64,000 bases of DNA from Myoxocephalus aenaeus (GCA_038501785.1 JBAMJR010000025.1:3713001-3777000); one strand, 5' to 3'; positions 22,312 through 34,275 are shown, counted from the first letter of the stretch. The notes: a model not told the origin generated them from the sequence alone. A program made the numbers and translations.

Positions 22312-24690
22312 CAGTGGTTCTTAGTTTAACTAATTGATCTCATTCTTGGTTGGATTTGTATTCAATAACTAAATAAAATCCACTTACAGTTTAACAAGCA
22401 AAAACCTGATACAGTGATCATCACAAGGACATTTATTTATTTATTATCTGAATGTAAAAGCTGCACATACAACAAGACCTAACAATTCATGGAACACATA
22501 AAGTTAATACAATAATAAATGTAAAGGCTCAAGCCAGGTTTATTAACACAAAAATAACTAATACTTATATTTTACAGAAGAAAAAAAAAACTGAGAAAAT
22601 GTAAATTTGATAAATAAAAAGGTAGTAATAAAATGAATACATTCAAAATAATAAGTTTCAAATTAAATAAAGTGCAAATGAAAATATAGCTTTATAATCT
22701 TCAAATGAATTTGACTAATCCTTCAGCAGTCTATCATTTGGCGTCACAGAACCAGCAGTTGCTCTTCATATCGTGACAAATGAACAATAACAGTCACAAT
22801 AGTACATTTTTAACAAGCTACAACTCCCTTTTTATGTTCGCCTTTTAATGAGACACTTGGGCCTGCCTCTGAGACACGAGCAGATCCAGTCTGGGTGGAA
22901 TGGAAGAAAGGCTCACTCTCAGAGTCGGTTTCACCTGTGTGAATCCTGATTCACACAGGTATGTGGTCGTGAATGGGAGAAGGAGTTTCACAGCCCTCAG
23001 TGCAAGAGATGGATACTCCTTTGAGACAGCAATCCAGAAGGAGCCCAGGTCCCGTTTGCCCCACTGCAACTTTAAAGTGCCATCGGTGGAAACTTCCAGA
23101 AGCTGGAATTCCAGATGTGTGGGCAAAGCAACATCATTTTCAGTGGGATCCACAGAAAATGGGTCCAAATGTGTCCATCTCTGGGATCCTCAGGAAAGCA
23201 TTCATTGAATTTATCTGCCAGTTGTGAGAGGTGCTGAGAGACTGAGTCACAGATCTTCACCTGAGGAGAGTTTTCCAAAATGTCAGACAAAAGTTAAAAC
23301 ATGTTCATTCCTCTTTTCCTGGGCCCTCTTGGTCCACAATGCAAGTGTTCTCTTGAAAGCTTGAACTTTGTCTGGAACAACAAACATGTTGCTATTTCTC
23401 CCTTGAAGTGAAATGTTCAGAGGTAGGCAAGTTGAGCTGTGAACTTCGTGTTGGCATAGTACGGTGCCAGAGGAGATTTCATCTCTGTGAGAAAAGAGAA
23501 GACCTCATTCCTCAGTTCAAACAAACGCTTGAGGACCAGTCCTCTTACCTCACTGCGATAGAGCAGCTGGACATGATCTGCTTCTGTGTCCTCACAAAGC
23601 TTGGCAAAACATCTGGAGTTCACAGCTCTAGTTGATGGTTTTCACACTTGCATCTATCACCTCATGGAACTCTGGTGACATCTTTTTCGCTGCAAGGCTT
23701 TCACGGTGGAGAAAACAGGGGGTCCATTTAGCTTCTGGTGCACGATCAAGTATCTGCCTGACGACGCTGTTATGCACCATCACTGCACAGCCCAACACAG
23801 TTCTGCCAGTCCAGGCCGTGCTCAGTGAAGAAGTTGTCCAAGCAGTGGAAACATTCATGAGCCGTAGTTTGTGTTGGTAGCTCTCCACAAAACAGTACGT
23901 CTTCGTGCAGACTGTCCCAGCGATAGCGAAAAAAAAAAAAAAACAGCAGCAACGCCGCATTCGTGACATCAGTGGACTTGTCTAGTTGTAAAGAGAAACA
24001 TGGGCTGCTTTTGATTCTTTCCAGACGCTGATGCTTTATGTCTGAGGCCATGTCCGCGATACGGTGACTCAGTGTCGTTTGAGAGCGGGATGATCAGCAG
24101 CTTCTTTGCAGCGGCCTCTCCGATCATCTCACGGCACATATCCACAGCGGCAGGCAGAACCAACTCCTCCACTATCGTGAAAGGCTTCTTACTTTGTGCC
24201 ACACGTCTGGCTACGAGGAAGCTTCTCCTTTCTTTTAAAAAATTCCACCGGCTTACCCACGAGCGTTGGATGTTTGGTTTCCATATGGCGCTTTCATTTT
24301 GACGGTTTCATTGCTTCGTTGGAGAGTGTTAGTCCACACTCCACATTCGTCCACACTTAATAAAGTCAGGATTGTATTAACGCACACATTTTGACTTTTG
24401 GGAGGGTTTGGCACCACTTTCCTCTTCATTTTTTCTTTTTTAAATACTTATCTATGACTTTCACTTAAAAAACCTAGCTAGCGCCTGAGTTTCTTCTTCT
24501 GCTATTGGTGCTTGTTAAACAACTGACTGACGCATTACCGCCACCAAGTGGTGGGAAGCTATATTGTAACTGAGCGTCTCGTGGATAACTAATATCTCTG
24601 GTCTCTTCAATTTGCGGCCCGCGGGTGCAAATTGAAAGTTTTTTGCGGCCCTCTAGGTGGCGCTCGTGGTCCTATGGTTAAGAATCACTG
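22312..24690 (-). mobile_element. hAT element with transposase remains
   Basis: Begins CAGTGGTTCTTAG and ends GGTTAAGAATCACTG. The octamer CTCTAAAC flanks it at 22304-22311 and 24691-24698. At 2.4 kb it is long enough for a near full-length gene, which is present on the minus strand but broken. It sits inside the minus-strand RTE LINE. A shorter deletion derivative of the same family lies at 32725-33416. Confidence 0.93.
22845..24429 (-). pseudogene. hAT transposase of the ZBED5/SCAND3-like group, broken
   Basis: The likely start is the ATG at 24429 (MKRKVVPNPPKSQN). A frame change leads to KHPTLVGKPVEFFKRKEKL, the usual linker after the BED zinc finger. Next come AQSKKPFTIVEELVLPAAVD and MIGEAAAKKLLIIPLSNDT (24200-24070), then RIKSSPCFSLQLDKSTDVTN (the catalytic first acidic region, about 24020-23960). 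A 15-base A run at 23929-23943 disrupts the following RYRWDSL block. CFHCLDNFFTEHGLDWQNCV follows, with EAKWTPCFLHRESLAAKKMS, and the C-terminal dimerisation segment LPTHLEFQLLEVSTDG to TTYLCESGFTQVK (23120-22900). At least five frame breaks are present, so no activity is expected. Confidence 0.85.
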
Positions 24691-24904
24691 CTCTAAACGG
24701 CCACATGGGATACGGTTGTAGGCCTTTTCTAAGTCCACAAAACCCATGTAGACTGGATGGGCAAACTCCCATGACCCCTCAATTTCCCCAGTCCAGGTCT
24801 GCAATTCTCCCTTGCTGAACACAGACTGAGCCAAGCTCTGCTTTCCCTTTCTGAGTCGTCTAATGGTTTTCCAGAACTTCCTTGAAGCCAATGGAAAGTC
24901 CTTC

Positions 24905-25162
24905 TCTAATAGAATAGAAATAGAAATCCTTTTTATTCGTCATAGTACATACATACATGAAATGTGTCCTCTGCATTTAACCCATCCTTAATGTCTTAAG
25001 GAGCAGTGGGCTGCCCTGTGAGGCGCCCGGGGAGCAATTTAGGGTTCAGTGTCTTGCTCAGGGACACTTCGACGTGTGAGCTATGGGGGGACTGGGGATC
25101 GAGCCGGCTACCTTGTGGTTGCGGGACGACCACTCATCCCCCTGAGCTACAGCCGCCCTACA
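24905..25162 (-). mobile_element. tRNA-derived SINE inserted in the RTE LINE
   Basis: On the minus strand the head reads GGCTGTAGCTCAGGGGGATG (A-box region) and about 35 bases later GGCTCGATCCCCAGTC (B box). This gives an internal RNA polymerase III promoter at about 25158-25095. The body continues with the teleost words CTGAGCAAGACACTGAACCC and GGTTAAATGCAGAGGACACA, and it ends in an AT-rich tail near 24910. A short direct repeat (CCTTCTC) on both sides marks the likely target duplication. It is not a functional tRNA: there is no cloverleaf or acceptor stem. Confidence 0.8.
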
Positions 25163-25259
25163 GCTGCCCTTCTCGATGGACTCCCCAACCTCCTCCCAAA
25201 TCCATGTTTTTGCCAGCTACTATAGCACTTCTGGCCAATAGGTAACTGCCGTTTCAAAC

Positions 25260-27590
25260 TGGGCAACTCCTGAAAAGGATGGGGGTGAAGGTTCCCTTTG
25301 AATAAACGTAGCAGAGTAAATTTAAGTCCCTGTTTCTCACGTCTGAATAAGACCTACACTTTGATCTCGTCAGATAAACTGCCAACAAATGAAGAAAACA
25401 TTCCTCTCTAATCATCTCACTGTTTTTTTACTATTCCTGCTTTTACACTTGCCAAGATACCATCTAATTACACACAGACCCATATGATTGACTATGCCGG
25501 CTGCTAAATTTGAGAATGTTTTTAATTAAATTTGCTCACATGCTATTACAAAGACGCTGCCGAAAAACTGGTGGAGAATTTAATGTTCACGGGAGATAAT
25601 GTCCCCTCTCTCTCTCTCAATCAGAAAATGTTCTCTGTCAGCAATTAACTGATCACATGAGAAATGATTTCTTTGAAAAAAACAATCTGAATAGGCTTGT
25701 GAGGTTCAAATTACCATCTTTTCACTCCAAATTCAGATTAATCTGCCGGTGATTTTACAAATATTACAGTCACGCTGTGTCTTTGAGAGGGGCCTCTGTT
25801 AGTTCCACTTAGCTCTGACTCCCCCCGCACAAATTAGCTTTTGACCGTACATACCAGCAACATTACTAGTCTCAAGTTTTATATCAGGAGACAAAAAATA
25901 AGTTGGTAGGTTTTATTTATTTTGAAGTCAACACTTTGTTTAAAAATAAAAGCCCTCTCGCATATTTCTGTCGGCAAAATCCCTTAATTTGTTAGGCTTT
26001 TATTCTGAAATATTTGCAAGGAAGGGGTCGTGGAAAAAGCTGTGACTCTGCTCTTAATTGTATTCTCTAAATGTGACCATAATTTACAAATCGATCATCA
26101 TGCAGTATTAATGAAGACTTAAAAGTAGCAAATGAGATCATAAACTCAAGTTTTCAATGTTTTACCAAGGTGCAAAATCAAGTGAGAAGTAGAGTTATTT
26201 TCTCATAGATCTCTATAGAATAGGACTTTTTGCAACCAGAATAGTCGCCCCCTGTTTGCTATTAGGAAAATATGCAACTTTAAAAAAGGCACTTTTGCAT
26301 TGGCTTCACTCTTAAGAACCGAAGGTTGCTGCATGGCCCTAATCATCGGGTTGCCCTTACAAAGCTCTGAATTCGGTTTGTCTGTTTTTTATTTCCACTT
26401 TCACTAAAACATGTGCTTTTGAAATAAATACAAATAGCGTCACTTAGGTAAGATTGCAAATAAATCCTACATTAGTATTTGAAATGATAAAAAAACAGAA
26501 AGCAATGATAGGAAGTCTTTAGGAACAAGGATTGATTGACAAAGAAATGACAATAAAGAAGCTTTGAGATATGACAACAGGTGAAAGCCCCAGTTGGTAG
26601 GATGTGGGTTAAATAAGTAATTTGCTGCAATGGATTATAAAACTCACGGTTCAGATTGAATCACAGATCGGATCAAACAAAAAAAAAGGATCAGATAGAA
26701 CTTTTATAGATCCCTGATCCCATTTGGTTTGCCGCAGATACTAATTGCCAATCATTGGTGATCATATTGTTGTTTGATTATAGCAGCTGGCTCCAGGCCA
26801 ATTTTGCCACCTCTTTTCAACTGCTCTGAAGTCAGTAAACTATCAACAATTCTCAATGTTATTTTTTTACTTTGTTAGTCATTTATAGAGTTTTTTTTCT
26901 TCATTAAAAACACAAATTCAAATGATTAGGAAATAAAAGATGGTATTTTTATTGATTAAGACATTCTTGTCAATAGTAGTTTCAATTATGTATTATATGC
27001 TGCTAGGAGGTATTGTAAAGCTGTGAAAACATCTCCTTCAACAACCGGATATATTTGAGTTTCTCACCAAAATTACATTTGACTAGATTACATGTGAACA
27101 CATCAATGTGACGTTATAATTTACCTTCGCCCAGTACTCATTTTCACTGAACAGAGCTGACTATATAAGCATAAATGCCGATGCCCTCATCGTATATTTG
27201 ACTGAATATTGGCGGATGACAATCATCAGTAAAACTTTATTTCACACTGTGGTGGTTAACTGTGTAATTAATCTGCGGTTCGCATGAGTGCCAAACAGCA
27301 ACGGTGTATCCTTACGGATCACGGCTCGACAATGATACATTACACCACTAATGTTGAGTCTTTGCAGAACAAATTAAGTGATGAAGGTTTGGGAAAGAGT
27401 ACCAGTCTCGTCTAAAATATAATTGATTAGTAAAACTATGTAAGAGTAAACAAAATAGGTTTCAAAAAGGTGAAATGTTTTATTTTATACTTTGCTAGGG
27501 ATTAAACTCCATCTACTTTACTAAAGCAGTGGAAAATGTGTTGGCCTATAAAGGCTTAATACATAGGCATTCAGTTAACACCTGATTGTC
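25260..27590. other. AT-rich non-coding stretch, nothing recognised
   Basis: About 2.3 kb with no mobile-element ends, tandem repeats or coding pattern seen. It is one of the longest stretches without an obvious repeat in the window and is probably intergenic or intronic. Confidence 0.45.
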
Positions 27591-28334
27591 TCAGCTGACT
27601 GTCATGGCGCCCGAGTGAGTGGCAGCCTTCCTTGTCTGTCTTCTAGTTTGTCTTTTTTTTTTTGTCTTTTTATTTTAGTTATTTTTTTACTTTTTCTCCA
27701 CGTTTATTTTATTTTTATTATTTATTTTCCTCTTTTTGCACACCGACATTTTATATTTATACTTTAACATTTTACTTTTCTATCCTATGGATACGGCTAT
27801 GGTCGGAACGGATTATGGCAAGAAAAACGTTGTTTATTCAAGGGATCAACTCGTCAGACTTCGGACAATGGGTCGCGTTGGGTGCATTCATCCTATCCCA
27901 GAGGAAATCAAGAGACTCTACCGTGGAATACGAGCCGGAGCTAGCAGGAGGGCTGGGTAACTGAAGAAGCGGTGGAGGTTTAAACCATCTATTCCTTCGT
28001 GCGTGATGGGGAATGTTAACTCACTGGCCAACAAAATGGACTGCGCTTGTGAAAAACGTGAGGCTGTATAAGGAATACAGTCTTATGTGTTTTTCGGAGA
28101 CGTGGCTAAATGGACGCATTCCGGATGCTAACGTGGAGCTACCAGGGTTCACCACTGTCTGAGCGGACCGGGACACAAAGCTGAGCGGTAAGAAAAAAGG
28201 AGGGGGCCTGGCGCTGTACATGAACAACAAGTGGTGTAACCCAGGACATGTGACTGTGAAAGAAGTAACCTACAGACGTTGAGCTGCTAGCTGTTAGTCT
28301 CAGACCGTATTACATACAAAGGGAGTTCTCTCAA

Positions 28335-30245
28335 GTGATCTTTCTCATGGTTTACATCCCGCCGAGAGGCTTGGCTGAAGTTGCGTGTGACGTCATTCAC
28401 TCGGTTATCGCGAGACTGCAAACCAAACATCCAGCGGCATTCATGGCAATATCAGGCGACTTCAACCACACCACACTGGACTCGACTTTGCCTGCTTTTT
28501 ATCAGTTTGTCAACTGCCCCACAAGACAGAACAGAACAATAGACCTCCTCTATGCCAATATAAAGGATGCCTACACAGCCACGCCATTACCACCACTGGG
28601 GAAATCAGATCACAACCTGGTCTCCCTACAACCACTGTACATTCCATGTGTCCGGAGAGAACCAATCACAACACGCACTGTTAAAAAGCCCTCCCCCGAG
28701 GCTGATGAAGCCTTGAGAGACTGCTTAGGCACAACAGACTGGAATGTTTTCCAACAATCATTTGGTGAGGATATTGATGGGCTTGCACACTGTTATTCCG
28801 ACTACTTAAACTTCTGTGAGGATATTGTTGTTCCCACCAAAACTGTGCGTTGCTTTCCTAACAACAAGCCATGGATAACCAGCGACGTCAAGGCCCTCCT
28901 CAATAGGAAAAAGCGGGCATTCAAGGATGGGGACCAGACAAAGCTGAGGCACGTACAGGGGGAGCTCAAAATCAAACTGAAGGAGGCAAGGGAGGAATAC
29001 AGAAAGAAAGTAGAGTGGAAGCTGCAACAGAACGTTGTGCGAGAAGTGTGGGAGGGGATGAGGACGATGACTGGCATGAAGAAGAGCGGCCGTAGTGTGG
29101 AGGGAGGCCTGGACAGGGCCAACCAGTTAAACCAATTCTACAACAGATTTGACTGTCCCACGGCGATGTCCACCCACCCCTCCCCAGGAGCTGCCTCTGT
29201 AGTGCATGGCCATCTTGCACCTCCACCCCCTCCAACACACCCTCTCATCATCATCCCCCACCCCACACCATTGAAGGCGTCACAGGACACCTTCTCCAGC
29301 CATCAGCCACCTGGAGAAGACACCTTCTTCTCCAGCCATCAGCCACCGACTGCAGACACTTCAGAGAGCATAGAGTCACCGCACCCCCCACACCCCTCCC
29401 TCCCTTCTCACCCACCCCTTACCATCACGGCAGACCAGGTGAGAGCGGAACTGAGGAGACTTAATTCCAGGAAGGCTGCAGGCCCGGATAAAGTTAGTTC
29501 TAGACTGCTTAAGACGTGCGCAGCGGAACTGGGTGAGCCACTCCAGTACATCTTTGACCTTAGTCTCCGTCTTGGAAGAGCGCCTACACTCTGGAAGACA
29601 TCATGCCTTGTCCCGGTCCCCAAGAAGCCCCACCCAACTGAACTCAACGATTTCCGCCCGGTAGCACTCACATCACAAATAATGAAAACCATGGAGAGAC
29701 TGCTACTGCATATACTCAGACCTCAGGTACGACACGCACTAGACCCACTACAGTTTGCATACCAGGAGAAGGTAGGAGTGGACGATGCAATCACATACCT
29801 GCTGCATAGGATGCATACTCACCTGGATAAGGGGAAAAGTGCTGTGAGAGTCATGTTTTTTGATTTCTCTAGTGCTTTTAATACCATCCAACCCCTCAGA
29901 CTGGGAGATAAGCTCCTGCAGATGGGTGTGGATGATCGCCTCGTATCATGGATAACCAACTACCTGACAGGGCGGCCACAGTTTGTCAGACTGAAGGACT
30001 GCTTGTCAGACACTGTGGTCTGCAGCACCGGAGCACCACAGGGAACTGTGCTCTCTCCTGCTCTGTTCTCCCTGTACACTTCTGACTTCTGTTACAATAC
30101 GGAGTCTTGCCACATGCAGAAGTTTTCGGATGACACTGCAATTGTGGGGTGTATCAGGGATGACCGGGGGGGGGGGGGGGGGGGGGGGGGAAGTACGGGA
30201 GCCTGGTGGAGGACTTCGTGCAATGGTGCAAACACAACCACTTAG
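28335..30245 (+). pseudogene. LINE endonuclease/reverse transcriptase, 636-codon open frame
   Basis: This is the longest open frame in the window. Residues about 45-110 carry the apurinic endonuclease end: AISGDFNHTTLDS with catalytic Asp and Asn, and later GKSDHNLVSL (Ser-Asp-His). A spacer rich in Pro, His and Ser follows at about 290-370. The reverse transcriptase then shows NSRKAAGPDKVSSRLLK, VALTSQIMKTMERLLL, the motif A aspartate in VMFFDFSSAFNTIQP, motif B in STGAPQGTVLSPALFSLYTS and motif C in MQKFSDDTAIV. The catalytic triad is present. It ends at a 25-base G run encoding a glycine tract and then stops, so the thumb and C-terminus are lost. The upstream endonuclease start lies in other frames. 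The start codon at 28335 is only the first methionine of the open stretch, not a true start. Confidence 0.88.
30166..30190. repeat. 25-base G homopolymer in reverse transcriptase
   Basis: An unbroken run of 25 Gs immediately after the FSDDTAIVGCIRDD block. The family shows coding sequence here, so the run is an expansion or an assembly artefact that shifts the frame. Confidence 0.95.
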
Positions 30246-31004
30246 TACTCAACATCGCTAAGACCAAGGAAATGGTGGTGGATTTCGTTGGTGGATGTTG
30301 TTGTGTTATGTTTTTGTCTTTAGCTTGAGCTATTTGGACCCTGAATTTCCCTTCGGGGATCAATAAAGTAATTATCTGATTATGAAGATATGTTTCAAGA
30401 AAACATTAAATAACTTCTTTAGAAAATGAAAATGGACTTCGGAAGATGGGCCAAAATTCATCTTTCACTTTGGAGGAAAGGACACCGTTTTAAAATGACT
30501 GAGTCTGTGATTTACTACATCCTGTCACATCTCCCTCTGAACAGTTTTTTTGGGCTGGCAACATTGGTTAGGGATAAAGAAACGACGAGCTTCTGTCCTC
30601 CCAATTTTAAATGGTGCAACTGGGCTCTCAATGTAAGGCAGTGGTCCTCATCTTTTACTGGATTTACACATATCAAGTGGGGGGTCTAGGGGTTCTCTAC
30701 ATTTTTTAAAGTCAAAAATGTAATTTCGTAAAATTTTAATGCACCAGTTTATTGTGTAAATTTGTCCTTATTCATGCGGCTATGGCAGTATTCCCTTTAG
30801 ACCAGTTTAGGACTCTCTCTGGATGACAACATTTATAGCTGTGTGCTGCTCTTTATCGGAGGTGGAAAACTCAAACTAACAGAAAACCCTTCTGATCAGT
30901 CATAGCTAGCCATTGTGAGGCTTATTGTTCATTCAAATGCCATCATCGCCAATGTAAGGTACGTGAGAACATGGCACCAAGTCATGAGGCAAGAGAGGTT
31001 TGTG

Positions 31005-31150
31005 ATGGTGGAGCAGCTGTGGCTCAGAAGTAGAACGGGTCGGCCCCTGATCGGAAGATCGGCAGTGTGATCCCTTGCTCCTTGGCGGGTCCCAAATTCT
31101 TTGAGCAAGAACCAAATTCCCAATTGCTCCCGAAGGCTGAGCCAGAAATG
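31005..31150 (+). mobile_element. tRNA-derived SINE head
   Basis: GCTGTGGCTCAGAAGTAGAA (A box) is followed by GGCAGTGTGATCCC (degenerate B box). Then come the words CCCAAATTCTTTGAGCAAGA and CAATTGCTCCCGAAGGCTGA of a common teleost SINE body. The tail is lost after about 31150. Related copies lie at 55313-55430 and 58515-58790. Confidence 0.75.
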
Positions 31151-31199
31151 TTTATATTTCTGTATTGTTCTATTATTTCAACAAACCCATTCAGTCTCT

Positions 31200-31475
31200 T
31201 TATGCTGCACTGCTGCATCCAAGTACTCTTCACCTTCACCCCGCATCTGCTTCTCTCTGCCTGCCAGCCACGCCCACCTCATCCGCTCACCTGTGCTCCC
31301 AGCTGCATCCCATCTCCAATCAAGTCAGGACTGAAGCCTCTCTAGGTCTCTCCCCCGTCAGCTGTGTTGCTACTGACTGGTTTGCTTTGGTGCCTGCTGA
31401 AGCTGAACATTTAAGTCACTACCAACGATCCCTGCTTTCCCGTGTGCTGCATTTGGGTTCATCCATTACACATTC
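31200..31475 (+). repeat. Possible LTR-retrotransposon end
   Basis: A C/T-rich stretch of cytosine-rich words such as CACGCCCACCTCATCCGCTC ends with GTGTGCTGCATTTGGGTTC, resembling fish gypsy LTR 3' ends. No partner LTR was located. Confidence 0.3.
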
Positions 31476-31479
31476 ATCC

Positions 31480-32716
31480 GTGGATGGAATGAAGAACAGA
31501 GGTTCCTTTAAAAGTCAAGGGGCCAGTACATGTTTATTTTTAGATGAATATAGATCACACACATGAAAGACAAGCTCGTCTTGGAAATCTGAAATCACGC
31601 TATCTATGGTACATCCTGGTATTTTTGTTCTTCCTTTAATCTGCCAGTATTCTGTTGGGAGCCTCAGGCTGATAGAAAACCTTTACAAATCACTCTAACC
31701 TTCTGAGCACCCTTTTGTGTGACGTGATTTTTGCCTCTGCCGCACGTCTCCCCTCACTGGGAAACCGTGAGTCCCCAAGACACCAAATGGACACAGTTGA
31801 GGAAATGACCTCAGAGCTGCTGTCTGCACCACGCGTTGACTTCTTCAGATGGCCCTCTCACTGACCTCCATCAGGTGGACACAAACAGTCAAATACTTTA
31901 TTGTACAATGTTCAAAATTGTACAGACTGACGAGTCCACAAAAACTTTAATAAAATATAGATGAGAACATGACCATCTCTTCACGGGAAAGAGGCATACA
32001 GCCAAGAAGGCCTGGGTGTTGAGTTCATACATTTACATCAGCTTTGACGACGCTGTCTGCATTGAAAAACAATGCAATGTTGAGCTTCACCTTTGTCCAC
32101 CTACCTGCTGTAATTATGATTTATGTAGCCTATTGTTTGGCACTAAGGCTCTCCCCCCTCACTTTGCATGTGACACTGGCATGTATCAAATGGTGTATGT
32201 GAAAATAAACATTGCTCATAACATTATAGACGTTAACAGTCCCACACGTGAATAAGATCTCGTATCTGTCTGACCAACAAATGCCCTTTTATGAAGCATC
32301 ACTATCATGTGCCTGGGATCACACTAGGAATGCAATACGTTGACACGTCTCTACAGGGAGATCATAAAGATAACTCATCCACACAGGTCTCCTAAAAGTG
32401 GGACAACTTAAAAAGAAAATACAAGGTGAGGTCTTGTATTTAATTATGAGCTCAGTTCACTTCCATGTAAAGCATGAGTGACTGACACAATGCATCCATT
32501 TCCAGTGCTTCTAGTGTGTCTGTGTCACAGTGATACATCCCCTTAGATTTTTTTTAGCTCCTGTAAAATATCAATCAACAGGGACGGGAACAGATGGAGA
32601 GGAGGCCACGGCAGCGACCTGGCCGTGGTTTTCCCTAATGCATGAGGCCCTCTTGAGCCCCCGGTCGTCCTGATGGACTCGTGTGACCTGGCCCCCAGGG
32701 GTAGTGGCTCATCATC
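31480..32716. other. Non-coding stretch, nothing recognised
   Basis: No recognisable gene. The open frame at 32016-32255 has no family motif. Confidence 0.4.
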
Positions 32717-32724
32717 CTCTAGAG

Positions 32725-33416
32725 CAGGGGTTCTTAACCTTTTTGACCTCGGGGCCCAACTTTTCAAGTACAAAGTGCAATTAAAGTACAATTATTGGGC
32801 AATTATTAGTGTGCAGACAAGTGTGCACACAATTCAAAATAATTTAAATTAAATAAACTGTAAATAACATTTAAATAAAGTGCAAATTAAAATATAGCCT
32901 TATGATGTGAATGATATGCTTCAGCAGTCTTCATGTTTGCAGAACCAGAAGTTGCTCTTCATATCTGACAGCTGCTTTCACAGCACATTTGGAGTTGCTT
33001 GTCAGTGACAGGCAGACCTTTTCTGCATCGTAGTACATCGTCCTTTATCTGGAAAAATCCCACCGGCTTTCCCACGAGAGTTGGATGTTTGGTCTTTAGA
33101 TACCGCTTTAGCTGTGAAGCCTTCAGTGCTGCGTTAGCTAGCGAGGCTAGCGTTAGCCCTCACTCCACACTATCTCCGTTCACAAAGCCCTACTTCGTGA
33201 AGTCAGAACTATACTTGCACAAAGATTTAGACGTTTGGGGGGATGTTCAGCAGCACTTTAGTCTTCATGTTTTCGTTATAAATACTTCTCTATAACTTTC
33301 GCTATAGGCTAGCTAGCTGCTGGCTGAGTGTCTTCTTCTGCTTATTGGAGCCTGTTAAATAGTGGTGGGAAGCTGTATTGTAACCGAGCGTCTCGTGGAT
33401 AACAGTGATATCTCTG
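32725..33416 (-). mobile_element. Deletion derivative of the 22-kb hAT family, right end lost
   Basis: Starts CAGGGGTTCTTAACC, the variant of the CAGTGGTTCTTAG end. AATAAAGTGCAAATTAAAAT at about 32875 and AGAAGTTGCTCTTCATATC match the left part of the 22312-24690 element. CCCACCGGCTTTCCCACGAG and GAGCGTCTCGTGGATAAC match its right part, so the transposase middle is missing. The right terminus is absent: sequence identity stops at about 33416, where the AAATA-rich inverted-repeat element begins. Confidence 0.75.
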
Positions 33417-33835
33417 GGGTATGGAGGACTGTAAATGACTTAATTATAAATAAATAAATGCAGGAATAAATACAGGAATAAATAAAGAAATGCTTAAATA
33501 AATGTATAAATAAATGCATAAATAAATAAAGAAATGCATAAATGCATAAATAAATGCATAAATAAATACAGGAATAAATAAAGAAATACAGGAATATATA
33601 AATATAAGTTATACCTAAACAGGACATCATTAAATAAATCTATTTCTACATTTCTGTATGCCTGTATTTATGTGTCCACACGTATTTCTTCATTTCTGTA
33701 TTTCTGTGTCCTTATATGCAAATGAGCTGGGGCGGTCCGAACCTCATTGTTGAACAGGATTGGTCAAGTAGGGGAGCAAGACAGAAGCAACCAATCCCTG
33801 GCACATGGCCCCTGTAGTCAAAAAGCTGTCTAGGC

Positions 33836-33985
33836 TAGGGTGACCATATCCATAACACCAAAAAGGAGGACACTATGCAGTATTTTGTGAGGCTGTGAAT
33901 AATTGCATAGGAGGGGTGCAGTTTGATTTTATTAAGTGTGAAGAGAGATGTGAGCCCTTTTTACTGTAATTGATCTCCTTGGAGC
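33836..33985. other. hAT-type terminal sequence without a partner
   Basis: TAGGGTGACCATATCC with AAAAAGGAGGACAC resembles the end of a widespread hAT family related to the element at 18268. A second hAT-style end (CAGGCCTGGCCAACCCG) begins near 33985. Neither right terminus was found, and a likely related word AAAAAGGAGGACAAATACG recurs at 35235. Confidence 0.4.
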
Positions 33986-34275
33986 AGGCCTGGCCAACCC
34001 GCGTGCGGGTCTTACGTTCATATCGAAGTTTGTGTTATTTATTTATTTTTCTTTTAAAATCTTTTTATTGATTTTGCAAAAAATACGTCGACCCATTTAA
34101 TGCGGAGACGGACTGTTTGAAAGCCCCGCTAGTCACAGCTTCTCTGACGCACCTTGAAATATTTCGGCAAACTTCTCCTCAGACCTCAATGCTTGTGTGA
34201 ATTACACCATCAGTAGCTTGTAGGCTGTGGAGCGGTCCAGGCTTTCTTCTTGCAGAGCGTTTGATGAAGAGAGAA

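Larger units (their letters stand above)
21985..25250 (-). pseudogene. RTE/Rex3-like LINE on the minus strand, split twice
   Basis: Reading from 25250 downward: KNMDLGEEVGESIEKG (about 25215-25168), then after a SINE FWKTIRRLRKGKQSLAQSVF and EGSWEFAHPVYMGFVDLEKA (24880-24720), ending in NRIPCGRLE at the hAT junction. Past the hAT, 22303-22210 gives an LLFPDDV block (FADD changed to FPDD), then EHDLQHALGQCGAVGMRVS. After frameshifts the 3' end reads CCGGATAAGCGGAAC followed by a GGATGGATGGAT tail near 21990. About 130 residues between motif A and the FPDD block are deleted. It belongs to the same family as the copy at 18676-19994, in opposite orientation. Confidence 0.85.
27600..30375 (+). mobile_element. 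L2-like LINE, long but damaged copy
   Basis: The 5' part (27600-28330) holds frame-shifted endonuclease pieces: MDTAMVGTDYGKKNVVYSRD at 27787, MGNVNSLANKMD at 28010, and the equivalents of a CFSETWLNGRIPD block near 28090. The long open frame at 28335-30245 continues with the endonuclease end and reverse transcriptase. After the frame breaks at a G run, the catalytic C-terminal part is missing. At about 30270 the sequence passes directly to a 3' UTR ending CTTCGGGGATCAATAAAGTA. An internal deletion of several hundred bases is therefore inferred. Its 5' and 3' ends have no visible target duplication. Confidence 0.8.

Noticed and set aside
25095..25158. tRNA gene
   Set aside because: A and B boxes are present but no acceptor stem or anticodon loop. 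It is the head of a SINE. The same applies at 31005 and 58515.
29408..29692. Antisense frames within the L2-like LINE
   Set aside because: Shadows of the plus-strand reverse transcriptase.
30652..30700. hAT-like start CAGTGGTCCTCATC
   Set aside because: Only one end is visible and the word is too short to support an element.
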